This document shows, in pieces, positions 7,305 to 12,801 of a stretch of 12,801 nucleotides of DNA. The notes under the pieces are model-generated. The model was not told the origin of the DNA. It made no database searches and saw nothing but the letters and a program-made list of their open reading frames with translations. How positions within the stretch are numbered: position 1 is the first letter of the stretch; each line of letters starts with the position of its first letter. A program made the position numbers and the translations under genes. This DNA is from an uncultured Eubacteriales bacterium (lineage in GTDB: Bacteria > Bacillota > Clostridia > Oscillospirales > Oscillospiraceae). Location: assembly GCA_900550615.1 (NCBI GenBank), contig URSX01000049.1, forward strand, positions 1-12,801. The letters are read 5' to 3'.

Positions 7305-9344
7305 TTATTTGGCCTGAATGCTCTTCACCACACTGAAGGAGGAGTTGGCGGAGGTCTTTACTTTGCTGACCGCCTTGACCTTGTAATAATAGGTCTTCCC
7401 GGCCTTGGCCGTCTTATTCGTATAGAACAGATTCTTTGTGGAATACTGGTACTCATAGGTGCCGTTCTTTTCCGTGCTGCGATACACATAGTACTTTTTC
7501 GCACCTGCCACCGCGCTCCACGTCAGCTTGGGCTTACCGCTGCTGGTGGTGATCTGCACCACGGGTCTGGCGCAGTGACAGATGCCTGCCGCCGCGGCGC
7601 TGTAGGCGGAGTTGGCCGCCGTCTTCATCTTGCTCACGGCCTTGACCTTATAGTAGTAGGTATATCCCGCCGAAGCCGTGCTGTCTGTGTAATTGCTCTT
7701 GGTGGTGGTCCCCAGCAGCTTGTAGGTGCCGCCGCTGCTGCTGGCCCGGTATACCTGGTACTTGCTGGCCCCGGTCACGGCCGTCCACTTCAGGTAGGGC
7801 TTGCCGGTGGAGGCGATGTACTCCGCCTTCACCACAGGCTTTGCGCAGTGGCTGATGGCCGAAACCGCTGCGCTGTAGGCACTCTTCACGCCCCCTGCGT
7901 TCACGGCCTTCACCTTGTAGAAATAGGTGTAGCCTGCGGATGCCGTGCTGTCTGTGTAATTGGTCTTCGTAGTGGTGCCCAGCCGCTTGTAGGTGCCGCT
8001 CTTGCTGCCGCTGCGGTAGACCTCATACTTGGCCGCCCCGCTGACAGCGCTCCACTTCAGGTAGGGCTTGCCGCTGGCGGTCAGATAGTCCGGCTTCACT
8101 GTCGGTGCCGCGGGCTTGTAGTTGGGGTCTTTCGCGCCGCAGCGGGTACATGTGCCGTTTTTGTAGCTGTGGCCCAGGGCCCTGCTCCAGTTGTCCACAT
8201 AGCTGTCGCCGCAGATGCAGGTATGGCTGGTATAGCCCTTACCCGTGCAGGTGGCGGCCGTCTTTTTTGCCGTGTACTTGTGCACATGGCTGTAGTGCAT
8301 CTTCGCCTCTTCCAGGATCTCGTTGTCCTCGTCGATGTAGATGTTCTGCCAATCCTCTTCGCTCCCGTCATAATAGACGTCCTGCAAGCTTTCGCAGCCC
8401 CCAAAAGCACCGGATTCGATCTCCGTCACACTGACGGGGATGCCCACCGCGCGCAGATTCTCGCAGCCGTCCACCATCGTCAGGGGGAGCTTGGTTACAG
8501 ACTTGGGGATCGACAGAGCCGTCAGGCTGCTGCAACCGCCGAATGCCCAGCTTTCGATGGTTTTGATACCATCCGGCAGTGCCAGCGTCTTCAGCCTTGT
8601 GCAGCCCAGGAACGCGGCAAACCCAATGGTCTTCACGCTGCTGGGAATGGCAAACCCGCCGTCCTTATTCCCGGGGCAGCAGATCAGCGTCGTCTTCGCC
8701 TTGTTGTACAGCACCCCGTCCACGCTGCAATAGCTGGCATTGGCCGCATCCACGGTGATCTCCTTCAGGCTGGTGCATCTTGCAAACGCCGTCCCGCCGA
8801 TTTTCGTCACCTTTTTAGGGATCCTGATGGCCGTCAGGCTGGTGCAGCCATAGAAGCTATCCGCCCCGATGACCTTCACGCTCTCAGGGATCTGGATAGC
8901 CGTCAGGCTGGTGCAGTTGGCGAATATTCCGCTGTCCATCCCGGTCAGATTCCGGGGCAGCGCGATGCTTTTCAGCTTGCTGCAATTTCTGAAGGAGGCA
9001 AATCCCAGCTCGGTCACACTGCCGGGGAGCTTCACCGAGGTGAGGTTCACGCACTTATCAAATGCGTAGGCGCCAATATAGGTCACACCGCTCTCCACGA
9101 CCACCGCCTTGACCTCGCTCCGGTGGCCGTCCCATGTCTCAGTCCAGAACTCATAGTCCTCCATGCTGCCCTTGCCGCTGATGGTCAGCGTGCCGGTGCC
9201 GGAGAGCTTCCATGTAATGCTGCTGCCCTTTGCGCCGCATGCGCCGGAGGCGACCACCTTTTCCACGGCGGCAAAGGCCGTGGCAGGCAGCAGGCTGAAG
9301 GCCATCACCACTGCCAGCAGCAGCCCTATCATTCTCTTTTTCAT
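7305..9344 (-). CDS. Secreted BspA-like leucine-rich repeat protein with three C-terminal fibronectin-III-like repeats
   Basis: A 679-residue exported protein. Residues 1-25 are a signal peptide (MKKR, then a hydrophobic core ending LLPATAFA). Residues about 75-325 hold LRR_5/BspA-type repeats with the rhythm 'F..C..L..I.IP..V..IG', usually involved in binding host or surface partners. Residues 355-407 form a Cys/His-rich segment with CIC (376-378) and CTRC (399-402), resembling a small zinc-ribbon-like motif. Residues about 415-679 are three fibronectin-III-like repeats with an 89-residue period (GKPYLKW...YTYFYKVKAV). The last ends KSIQAK, as does the glucosaminidase gene to the right. No LPXTG motif or membrane anchor is visible. 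I start it at 9344 because AAAGGA lies 8 bases upstream and the signal peptide begins there; the open frame continues to 9461, across the promoter at 9427-9455. It is a monocistronic unit. Confidence 0.92.
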   Translation of the reverse strand: MKKRMIGLLLAVVMAFSLLPATAFAAVEKVVASGACGAKGSSITWKLSGTGTLTISGKGSMEDYEFWTETWDGHRSEVKAVVVESGVTYIGAYAFDKCVNLTSVKLPGSVTELGFASFRNCSKLKSIALPRNLTGMDSGIFANCTSLTAIQIPESVKVIGADSFYGCTSLTAIRIPKKVTKIGGTAFARCTSLKEITVDAANASYCSVDGVLYNKAKTTLICCPGNKDGGFAIPSSVKTIGFAAFLGCTRLKTLALPDGIKTIESWAFGGCSSLTALSIPKSVTKLPLTMVDGCENLRAVGIPVSVTEIESGAFGGCESLQDVYYDGSEEDWQNIYIDEDNEILEEAKMHYSHVHKYTAKKTAATCTGKGYTSHTCICGDSYVDNWSRALGHSYKNGTCTRCGAKDPNYKPAAPTVKPDYLTASGKPYLKWSAVSGAAKYEVYRSGSKSGTYKRLGTTTKTNYTDSTASAGYTYFYKVKAVNAGGVKSAYSAAVSAISHCAKPVVKAEYIASTGKPYLKWTAVTGASKYQVYRASSSGGTYKLLGTTTKSNYTDSTASAGYTYYYKVKAVSKMKTAANSAYSAAAAGICHCARPVVQITTSSGKPKLTWSAVAGAKKYYVYRSTEKNGTYEYQYSTKNLFYTNKTAKAGKTYYYKVKAVSKVKTSANSSFSVVKSIQAK

Positions 9345-9426
9345 AGACGGATTCCTTTCTCTTTCTCCCCTGTAGGGGCAGGATATCTTCGGGTGCTCAG
9401 AGCATGTTCCCTCGCGCCCGATTGTT

Positions 9427-9455
9427 ATAATATGCTCTATTACATCTCCTGTCAA
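9427..9455 (-). promoter_or_regulatory. Strong predicted promoter of the leucine-rich repeat gene
   Basis: On the minus strand a perfect TTGACA (9450-9455) is followed after exactly 17 bases by TATTAT (9427-9432, five of six). Transcription would begin near 9420, leaving a leader of roughly 75 bases. The leader contains two small hairpins, TGCTC-T-GAGCA and CCCC-TACA-GGGG, the second just upstream of the ribosome site. I recognise no riboswitch in it. The promoter decides the start codon, because the longer in-frame ATG at 9461 lies upstream of it. Confidence 0.8.
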
Positions 9456-9503
9456 TGACAAAACACCCCCACGAGGAAATATAATCCATTCAAATAGTCA
9501 AAG

Positions 9504-9534
9504 AGGACGGCGGAGCCTCTGCTCCACCGTCCTC
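9504..9534. repeat. 31-bp direct repeat, left copy (hairpin)
   Basis: This segment is identical over 31 bases to 9734-9764, 230 bases away in the same orientation. Each copy folds into a 13-bp stem (arm AGGACGGCGGAGC) with a 4-base loop and one non-Watson-Crick position, which is G-U on the minus strand. Here it lies between the promoter of the leucine-rich repeat gene and the structured repeat, and no T-run of note follows on either strand. Confidence 0.85.
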
Positions 9535-9559
9535 AGCGCGTCAAAAAAGTCTCGCAGAG

Positions 9560-9623
9560 TTCGCGTCCGCAGACGCGAAAAGTTGAGATCATTTTCTCTC
9601 GCGACCTGTGCGTGAGAGAAAAT
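9560..9623. repeat. Two hairpins in the intergenic structured region
   Basis: Two inverted repeats follow each other: an 8-bp perfect stem at 9560-9567/9572-9579 (TTCGCGTC, loop CGCA), and a 13-bp stem at 9591-9603/9611-9623 (ATTTTCTCTCGCG arm, one G-T pair, 7-base loop). The second overlaps the left end of repeat copy 2. Together with the flanking hairpins they fill most of the region between the two secreted-protein genes. No open reading frame with a ribosome site is convincing here. Confidence 0.7.
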
Positions 9624-9763
9624 ACCTCTCAGGCTGCCAGTGTGGAATTTGTGCGCCAACGGCGCATAAATTATGCGCGCAGCAGACTGCAAGCCTTTTG
9701 TCGGAAAAACCCGGAGGGTTTTTCGACAGTCCCAGGACGGCGGAGCCTCTGCTCCACCGTCCT
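9616..9763 (+). repeat. Structured dispersed repeat, copy 2 (opposite orientation to copy 1)
   Basis: This plus-strand segment aligns without gaps to the minus strand of 6340-6487. Hairpin A is 9646-9657/9661-9672 (12 bp, one G-T pair). Hairpin B is 9700-9727, with inner stem AAAAACCC/GGGTTTTT and one bulged G. Hairpin C is 9734-9763. Relative to copy 1, two base pairs in hairpin A and three in hairpin B have changed on both sides while staying paired. Hairpin C occupies the same 30-base slot with a largely different stem. It sits 14 bases after the stop of the glucosaminidase gene but points against that gene's transcription. Confidence 0.8.
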
Positions 9764-9764
9764 C
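9734..9764. repeat. 31-bp direct repeat, right copy; possible terminator hairpin of the glucosaminidase gene
   Basis: This is an exact copy of 9504-9534 and also forms hairpin C of repeat copy 2. It begins 12 bases past the glucosaminidase stop. On the minus strand the 13-bp stem (with one G-U pair) could end that gene's transcript, although GGGACTG rather than a T-run follows. The next hairpin (9700-9727) carries GGGTTTTT and could complete termination. Confidence 0.6.
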
Positions 9765-9776
9765 TTTGCTTCCGCA

Positions 9777-12167
9777 TCATTTGGCCTGTATGCTCTTCAC
9801 CGCGCTGTAGGCAGAGTTGGCCGTGGTCTTCACCCGGCTCACCGCCTTGACCTTGTAGTAATAGGTCGTTCCGGCCTTTGCGGTCTGGTCGGTATAAGTC
9901 TTCGCCGTAGTATCCGCTATTTTCGTGTATGTCCCACCGCTGGACGCAGCCCGGTACACCTGGTACCCGGCCGCCCCGCTGACCGTGCTCCAGGTCAGCT
10001 TGGGTTCTCCGCCGCTGGTAGTGATCTTCACCACGGGTTTTGCGCAGTGGCTGATAGCGCCGACAGCATTGCTGTAAACGGAATTGGCCGCCGTCTTCAC
10101 CCTGCTGACAGCCTTGATTCTGTAGAAATAGGTATAGCCTGTGGACGCGGTGGTGTCCGTGTAGTTCAGCTTCGTGGTGGTCCCCAGCAGCCTATAGGTG
10201 CCGCCCTTGGTGGCCGCCCGGTATACCTGATATTCGGCCGCCCCGCTGACCGCCTTCCACTTCAGGTAGGGCTTGCCCGTAGATGCCAGGAAATCCGGTG
10301 TCACCATGGGCCTGGCGCAGCGGCTGACGGCGCTGACAGCATCGCTGTAAACGGAATTGGCCGCCGTCTTCACCCTGCTGACGGCCTTGATTCTGTAGAA
10401 ATAGGTATAGCCTGTGGACGCCGTGGTGTCCGTGTAGTTCAGCTTCGTGGTGGTCCCCAGCAGCTTATAGGTGCCGTTTCTGGTGCCCGCCCGGTATACC
10501 TGATACTCGCCAGCTCCGCTGACCGCCTTCCACTTGAGATAGGGCTTGCCCGTAGATGCCAGGAAGTCCGGCGTCACCATGGGCCTGGCACAGTGGCTGA
10601 TGGCCGAGATAGCAGCGCTGTAGTCGCTCTGCACGCCCCCTGCGCTGACGGCCTTCACCTTGTAGAAGTAGGTATACCCCGTGGACGCGGTGGTGTCCGT
10701 GTAGCTTAGGTTCGTGGTGGTCCCCAGCAGCTTATAGGTGCCGTTTCTGGTGCCCGCCCGGTACACCTGGTACTCGGCTGCGCCGTCCACGGCCTTCCAC
10801 TTCAGGTAGGGCTTGCCGGTGGCGGCCAGAAAGTCCGGCGTCACCGTAGGGGCATCCGGCCCGGATGTGGGGATGTATTCCTCCTCCTGGCCGCCGGTAG
10901 GCAGCTTGGTCACACCGGGCATCCCCTCCAGAATCGGTACGGACAGAACCAGACTCATGTCCAGCAGGCCGTTGTCTACATAGGACCAGTAAGTTCCCCG
11001 CCCGCCCTGGTAGGCATAGGTGATGTCGGTGGCATACTGGTGGGAGTAGGTGTTGGTAGAGGTCAGGTTAAACCGCTGGAGATACTGCGTGTCCTGGCCC
11101 CTGGCTATGTAGGAACGGGCAATGAACTGCGCGCCGCCCAGTAGTGCCTTGTAGCTGGTGTCCCAGCCCTCGTCCCGTGCGTATAGGATACCGTTATAGT
11201 TGGGGTTATCGCCGCCGTAGGCGCCGATGTTGAAGAAATTGTAGTAGGTTCCGCCGCCGTCCTCCTTTTTCAGTGTGTAGCCGCTGGCGTTTTTGGTGGC
11301 TCCCGTGCCAATTTCTCCCCGGGCCTTCACCGCCAGATAAATGGCGCTGACATTGGCCTCGGCCCCCGCCCGGACAAATTCGTTGATGATTTGGCTCGTG
11401 GCCCATTTGCAGTCCTTCAGCACCATAGCCACCTGCTCGCTTGTCGCAGCTGCGCCGTCGCCGGAGAGGACCTGAAACGCCATGCAGGCGCCGCTGGTCA
11501 GGTAGGAGCGGGGATCCAGATAATAGGCCACGGTTTTCCCGCTGGCGGCATACCATCCCGGCTCATACTCCCGCCATACTCCCGTCTGGCTGTTGTATGC
11601 GCCGGGGGCCGTGGAGCGCAGGGCTGTGCTGTAGCTCCCGTGGATCAGGCTCATGCCCAAAGTCGACTCTATTTCCAGCGCATCGGCCCAATTCAGTCCC
11701 GTTTTGTCGGCCACAAAGGTCCACTTGCCGCCGCTGGCGGCATACAGCGCCCGGAGATAGGGCTGATAGCTCTGGGGAAAGCCCTGTTTGTTCAGATAGG
11801 CCCGGTAGGCGCTGTCGTCTCCGATTCCGGTGATGAAATCACTGCGCATAAACCCCATTTTGGTGTACCCGGCATAGAGGAAAATGATCTGGTGCCAGTC
11901 CGCGCCGTCAGAGCCCCTTTGGGTGTCAATGATCCTCACATACTGGCCCCGGTAGAGCATGATGCCACTGCCGGAAAACTTCACCGTGTCATACTGCGTG
12001 CCGGGACCGGAGCGCACATTGATCTCATCCTCGTTGACATAGGCGTCCTCACCGGTGCTGGCCAGTGCGGTGCTCACAAGGCTTGCCAGCATGAGCGCCA
12101 GCATAAAAACGGAGAGGAGCCGCTTGGTGAGGTGATTGGATATATTGTGTTTTACGGAAGCGTACAT
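9777..12167 (-). CDS. Secreted SH3b/N-acetylglucosaminidase cell-wall hydrolase with four fibronectin-III-like repeats
   Basis: A 796-residue exported peptidoglycan hydrolase. A long signal peptide covers residues 1-36 (basic NHLTKR, hydrophobic core, LVSTALA cleavage region). Residues 44-115 are a bacterial SH3 domain (INVRSGPGTQYDTV) for wall binding. Residues about 120-375 match clostridial LytD-like endo-beta-N-acetylglucosaminidases: YLNKQGFPQSYQPYLRAL, LDPRSYL (217-223), ARGEIGTGAT (282-291) with Glu285 the likely catalytic acid, and YYNFFNIGAY (308-317). Family enzymes cut the GlcNAc-MurNAc glycan backbone. Residues about 440-796 are four fibronectin-III-like repeats, spaced 89, 91 and 89 residues at the conserved Trp. 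The end, KSIQAK, matches the neighbouring secreted protein. An in-frame ATG at 12182 directly abuts the AGAAAGG ribosome site, so I prefer the ATG at 12167 (about 11-14 bases from it), though spacing there is long. It is probably monocistronic, from a promoter at 12231-12259. Confidence 0.92.
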   Translation of the reverse strand: MYASVKHNISNHLTKRLLSVFMLALMLASLVSTALASTGEDAYVNEDEINVRSGPGTQYDTVKFSGSGIMLYRGQYVRIIDTQRGSDGADWHQIIFLYAGYTKMGFMRSDFITGIGDDSAYRAYLNKQGFPQSYQPYLRALYAASGGKWTFVADKTGLNWADALEIESTLGMSLIHGSYSTALRSTAPGAYNSQTGVWREYEPGWYAASGKTVAYYLDPRSYLTSGACMAFQVLSGDGAAATSEQVAMVLKDCKWATSQIINEFVRAGAEANVSAIYLAVKARGEIGTGATKNASGYTLKKEDGGGTYYNFFNIGAYGGDNPNYNGILYARDEGWDTSYKALLGGAQFIARSYIARGQDTQYLQRFNLTSTNTYSHQYATDITYAYQGGRGTYWSYVDNGLLDMSLVLSVPILEGMPGVTKLPTGGQEEEYIPTSGPDAPTVTPDFLAATGKPYLKWKAVDGAAEYQVYRAGTRNGTYKLLGTTTNLSYTDTTASTGYTYFYKVKAVSAGGVQSDYSAAISAISHCARPMVTPDFLASTGKPYLKWKAVSGAGEYQVYRAGTRNGTYKLLGTTTKLNYTDTTASTGYTYFYRIKAVSRVKTAANSVYSDAVSAVSRCARPMVTPDFLASTGKPYLKWKAVSGAAEYQVYRAATKGGTYRLLGTTTKLNYTDTTASTGYTYFYRIKAVSRVKTAANSVYSNAVGAISHCAKPVVKITTSGGEPKLTWSTVSGAAGYQVYRAASSGGTYTKIADTTAKTYTDQTAKAGTTYYYKVKAVSRVKTTANSAYSAVKSIQAK
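10041..10850 (-). repeat. Near-identical tandem DNA repeats encoding fibronectin-III-like modules 1-3
   Basis: Within the glucosaminidase gene, modules 1-3 are nearly identical in DNA. For example, the block starting at 10078 recurs at 10351 with very few changes, an offset of 273 bases (91 codons). The block GGTCCCCAGCAGC recurs in all three. The fourth (C-terminal) module is more diverged. The low divergence implies recent duplication or ongoing gene conversion and makes the copy number prone to change. Confidence 0.85.
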
Positions 12168-12230
12168 CAAGGGAAAATCCATCCTTTCTCGTCGCCGACA
12201 GAACCGCCGCGCAGATATTCACTCATAATG

Positions 12231-12259
12231 AGGATAGCACAAGCCCTTCCCTTTGTCCA
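12231..12259 (-). promoter_or_regulatory. Predicted promoter of the glucosaminidase gene
   Basis: On the minus strand TGGACA (12254-12259, five of six) is followed after 17 bases by TATCCT (12231-12236, four of six). The start point would be near 12224, leaving a leader of about 55 bases before the ATG at 12167. The 12183-12317 gap holds nothing else I can support. Confidence 0.45.
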
Positions 12260-12317
12260 TACATGCAGAGAAAAACATGCCTCTTGAATGATTTCATACC
12301 CAACGCTCGCAGAGTGT

Positions 12318-12500
12318 TCACTTGATTTTCTCTAATTCCTTGCAGAATTTTTCGGTTGCTGTGCGGATTTTATTTAACTGCTTTGCTTCCTCCCTGCTGA
12401 TTTTTCCGTCGTCTTTTAAAGCGGCCATTTCACAAGACTGGACAAAAACCTTTGCCATGGACTGAATGTTAAATATCTGTGCTGCAATATACGGATTCAT
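12318..12500 (-). CDS. Unrecognised 60-residue helical protein
   Basis: A small charged protein of 60 residues (MNPYIAAQIF... to ...KELEKIK), without signal peptide, membrane segment or cysteine pair. Predicted structure is two helices: a hydrophobic first half (residues 4-24) and a Lys/Glu-rich second half (37-60), joined by KDDGKISREE (residues 29-38). That turn looks like the end of an EF-hand loop but lacks the first two acidic ligands, so calcium binding is doubtful. I chose the ATG at 12498-12500 because GAGGTGGGG lies directly upstream; an in-frame ATG at 12512 would add MRWG but has only a weaker AAAGAGAAA before it. Its A/T-richer codon use differs from the GC-rich neighbours, which could mean recent acquisition. 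A strong promoter (12553-12580) supports expression. No function is assigned. Confidence 0.75.
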   Translation of the reverse strand: MNPYIAAQIFNIQSMAKVFVQSCEMAALKDDGKISREEAKQLNKIRTATEKFCKELEKIK

Positions 12501-12552
12501 TCCCCACCTCATTTTCTCTTTTTTCGGACGGTGCTTTTATGTTTTTAAATTT

Positions 12553-12580
12553 ATTATAACAGCAATCTGTTGCATGTCAA
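12553..12580 (-). promoter_or_regulatory. Consensus promoter of the 60-residue protein gene
   Basis: On the minus strand perfect TTGACA (12575-12580) and perfect TATAAT (12553-12558) boxes are separated by 16 bases, in an A/T-rich stretch. The start point would be near 12546, giving a leader of about 45 bases. It is the strongest promoter in the window by sequence and lies after the terminator of the next gene (12630-12659). Confidence 0.85.
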
Positions 12581-12629
12581 TTTTTCTTTTCTGTGTCGTT
12601 TCATCGTATGCTGTTGCTATGACTGCAAA

Positions 12630-12659
12630 ACCGCCCGGGACCTACAGGCCCCGGGCGGT
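12630..12659 (-). terminator. Intrinsic terminator of the right-edge gene
   Basis: A 10-bp GC-rich stem (12630-12639 with 12650-12659, arm ACCGCCCGGG) encloses a 10-base loop. On the minus strand it runs into TTTTGC. It lies 32 bases after the stop codon at 12692 and is well placed to end the transcript of the partial secreted-protein gene. Confidence 0.8.
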
Positions 12660-12691
12660 GTGCCGAAAAGCTTTCCGGCGCGCAATACTGT

Positions 12692-12801
12692 TTACTTGGC
12701 CCGGATGCTCTTCACGGCACTGAATGCGGAATTGGCGGAGGTCTTTACCTTGCTGACGGCTTTCACCTTATAGTAGTAGGTTTTGCCGGATACTGCCGTC
12801 T
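12692..12801 (-). CDS. C-terminal end of a third fibronectin-III-like repeat protein (partial)
   Basis: The last 35 codons plus a TAA stop (12692-12694) of a gene that enters from the right edge. The fragment contains GKTYYYKVKAVSKVKTSANS and ends KSIRAK. It matches almost residue for residue the C-terminal end of the leucine-rich repeat protein (GKTYYYKVKAVSKVKTSANS...KSIQAK) and closely that of the glucosaminidase. It is therefore the end of a fibronectin-III-like module, presumably of another secreted protein; what precedes it cannot be seen. A terminator follows at 12630-12659. Confidence 0.88.
   Translation of the reverse strand, partial: TAVSGKTYYYKVKAVSKVKTSANSAFSAVKSIRAK

Noticed and set aside
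9345..9420. The leader of the leucine-rich repeat gene as a riboswitch.
   Set aside because: Only two short hairpins are visible and no known aptamer core could be recognised.
7575..9458. A 627-codon open frame on the plus strand opposite the leucine-rich repeat gene.
   Set aside because: It mirrors a GC-rich repeat-coding gene, has low-complexity composition and no ribosome site, and the minus strand encodes a clear signal peptide and known domains.
9345..9461. A 39-codon N-terminal extension of the leucine-rich repeat protein from the ATG at 9461.
   Set aside because: It would start upstream of the strong promoter at 9427-9455 and would put the signal peptide internally; the ATG at 9344 has a well-spaced ribosome site.
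12168..12182. Alternative start of the glucosaminidase at 12182.
   Set aside because: The AGAAAGG site abuts that ATG with no spacer. It remains possible and changes only five residues.
12302..12320. Imperfect inverted repeat (AACGCTC/GAGTGTT) at the end of the 60-residue protein gene as terminator.
   Set aside because: The stem is short with a mismatched position, and no T-run follows on the minus strand.
12384..12420. EF-hand calcium site in the 60-residue protein (DDGKISREE).
   Set aside because: The first two acidic ligand positions are Ala and Lys, so the loop is incomplete.

Overview
The window looks like chromosomal DNA of a high-GC, gut-type Clostridia. An Oscillospiraceae-like host (relatives of Flavonifractor, Lawsonibacter or Oscillibacter) is my inference from GC-rich codon use, strong Shine-Dalgarno sequences, TTGACA/TATAAT promoters, BspA-like leucine-rich repeat proteins and a clostridial SH3b-glucosaminidase. 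I ran no database search. Every gene I can support is on the minus strand, so the window reads right to left. I see no tRNA, rRNA, CRISPR array, transposase or phage gene.

Left part (1-6322): a three-gene operon transcribed leftward from a promoter at about 6294-6322. The first gene encodes a very large 1587-residue protein. It joins an HD phosphohydrolase domain, a long helical solenoid, a NadD-like nucleotidyltransferase, a GNAT-like region and a C-terminal phosphoribosyltransferase-like domain. Its stop codon overlaps the start of a lactate/malate dehydrogenase-like gene (ATGA overlap). Fourteen bases further on, an unrecognised, possibly flavodoxin-like gene begins and runs off the window edge. 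The combination of nucleotide, PRPP and NAD-binding folds suggests nucleotide or pyridine-cofactor chemistry, but no specific reaction can be assigned. This is the best candidate for an undescribed system here.

Middle (6336-7214): a monocistronic MBL-fold hydrolase gene with its own promoter. It ends in a terminator that is itself part of a structured dispersed repeat.

Right part (7267-12801): a cluster of secreted proteins. These are a BspA-type leucine-rich repeat protein with three C-terminal fibronectin-III-like repeats, an SH3b plus N-acetylglucosaminidase cell-wall hydrolase with four such repeats, and, at the right edge, the last 35 codons of a third protein with the same C-terminal tail. 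A 60-residue unrecognised cytoplasmic protein with a near-perfect promoter lies between the last two. The shared tail suggests a common surface or wall-targeting module.

The intergenic DNA is notable. Two inverted copies of a roughly 150-bp element (6336-6487 minus and 9616-9763 plus) align without gaps. They differ mainly in hairpin stems, with five paired substitutions that keep base pairing, so this is a structured repeat family. Copy 2 sits in a dense run of hairpins flanked by an exact 31-bp direct repeat.
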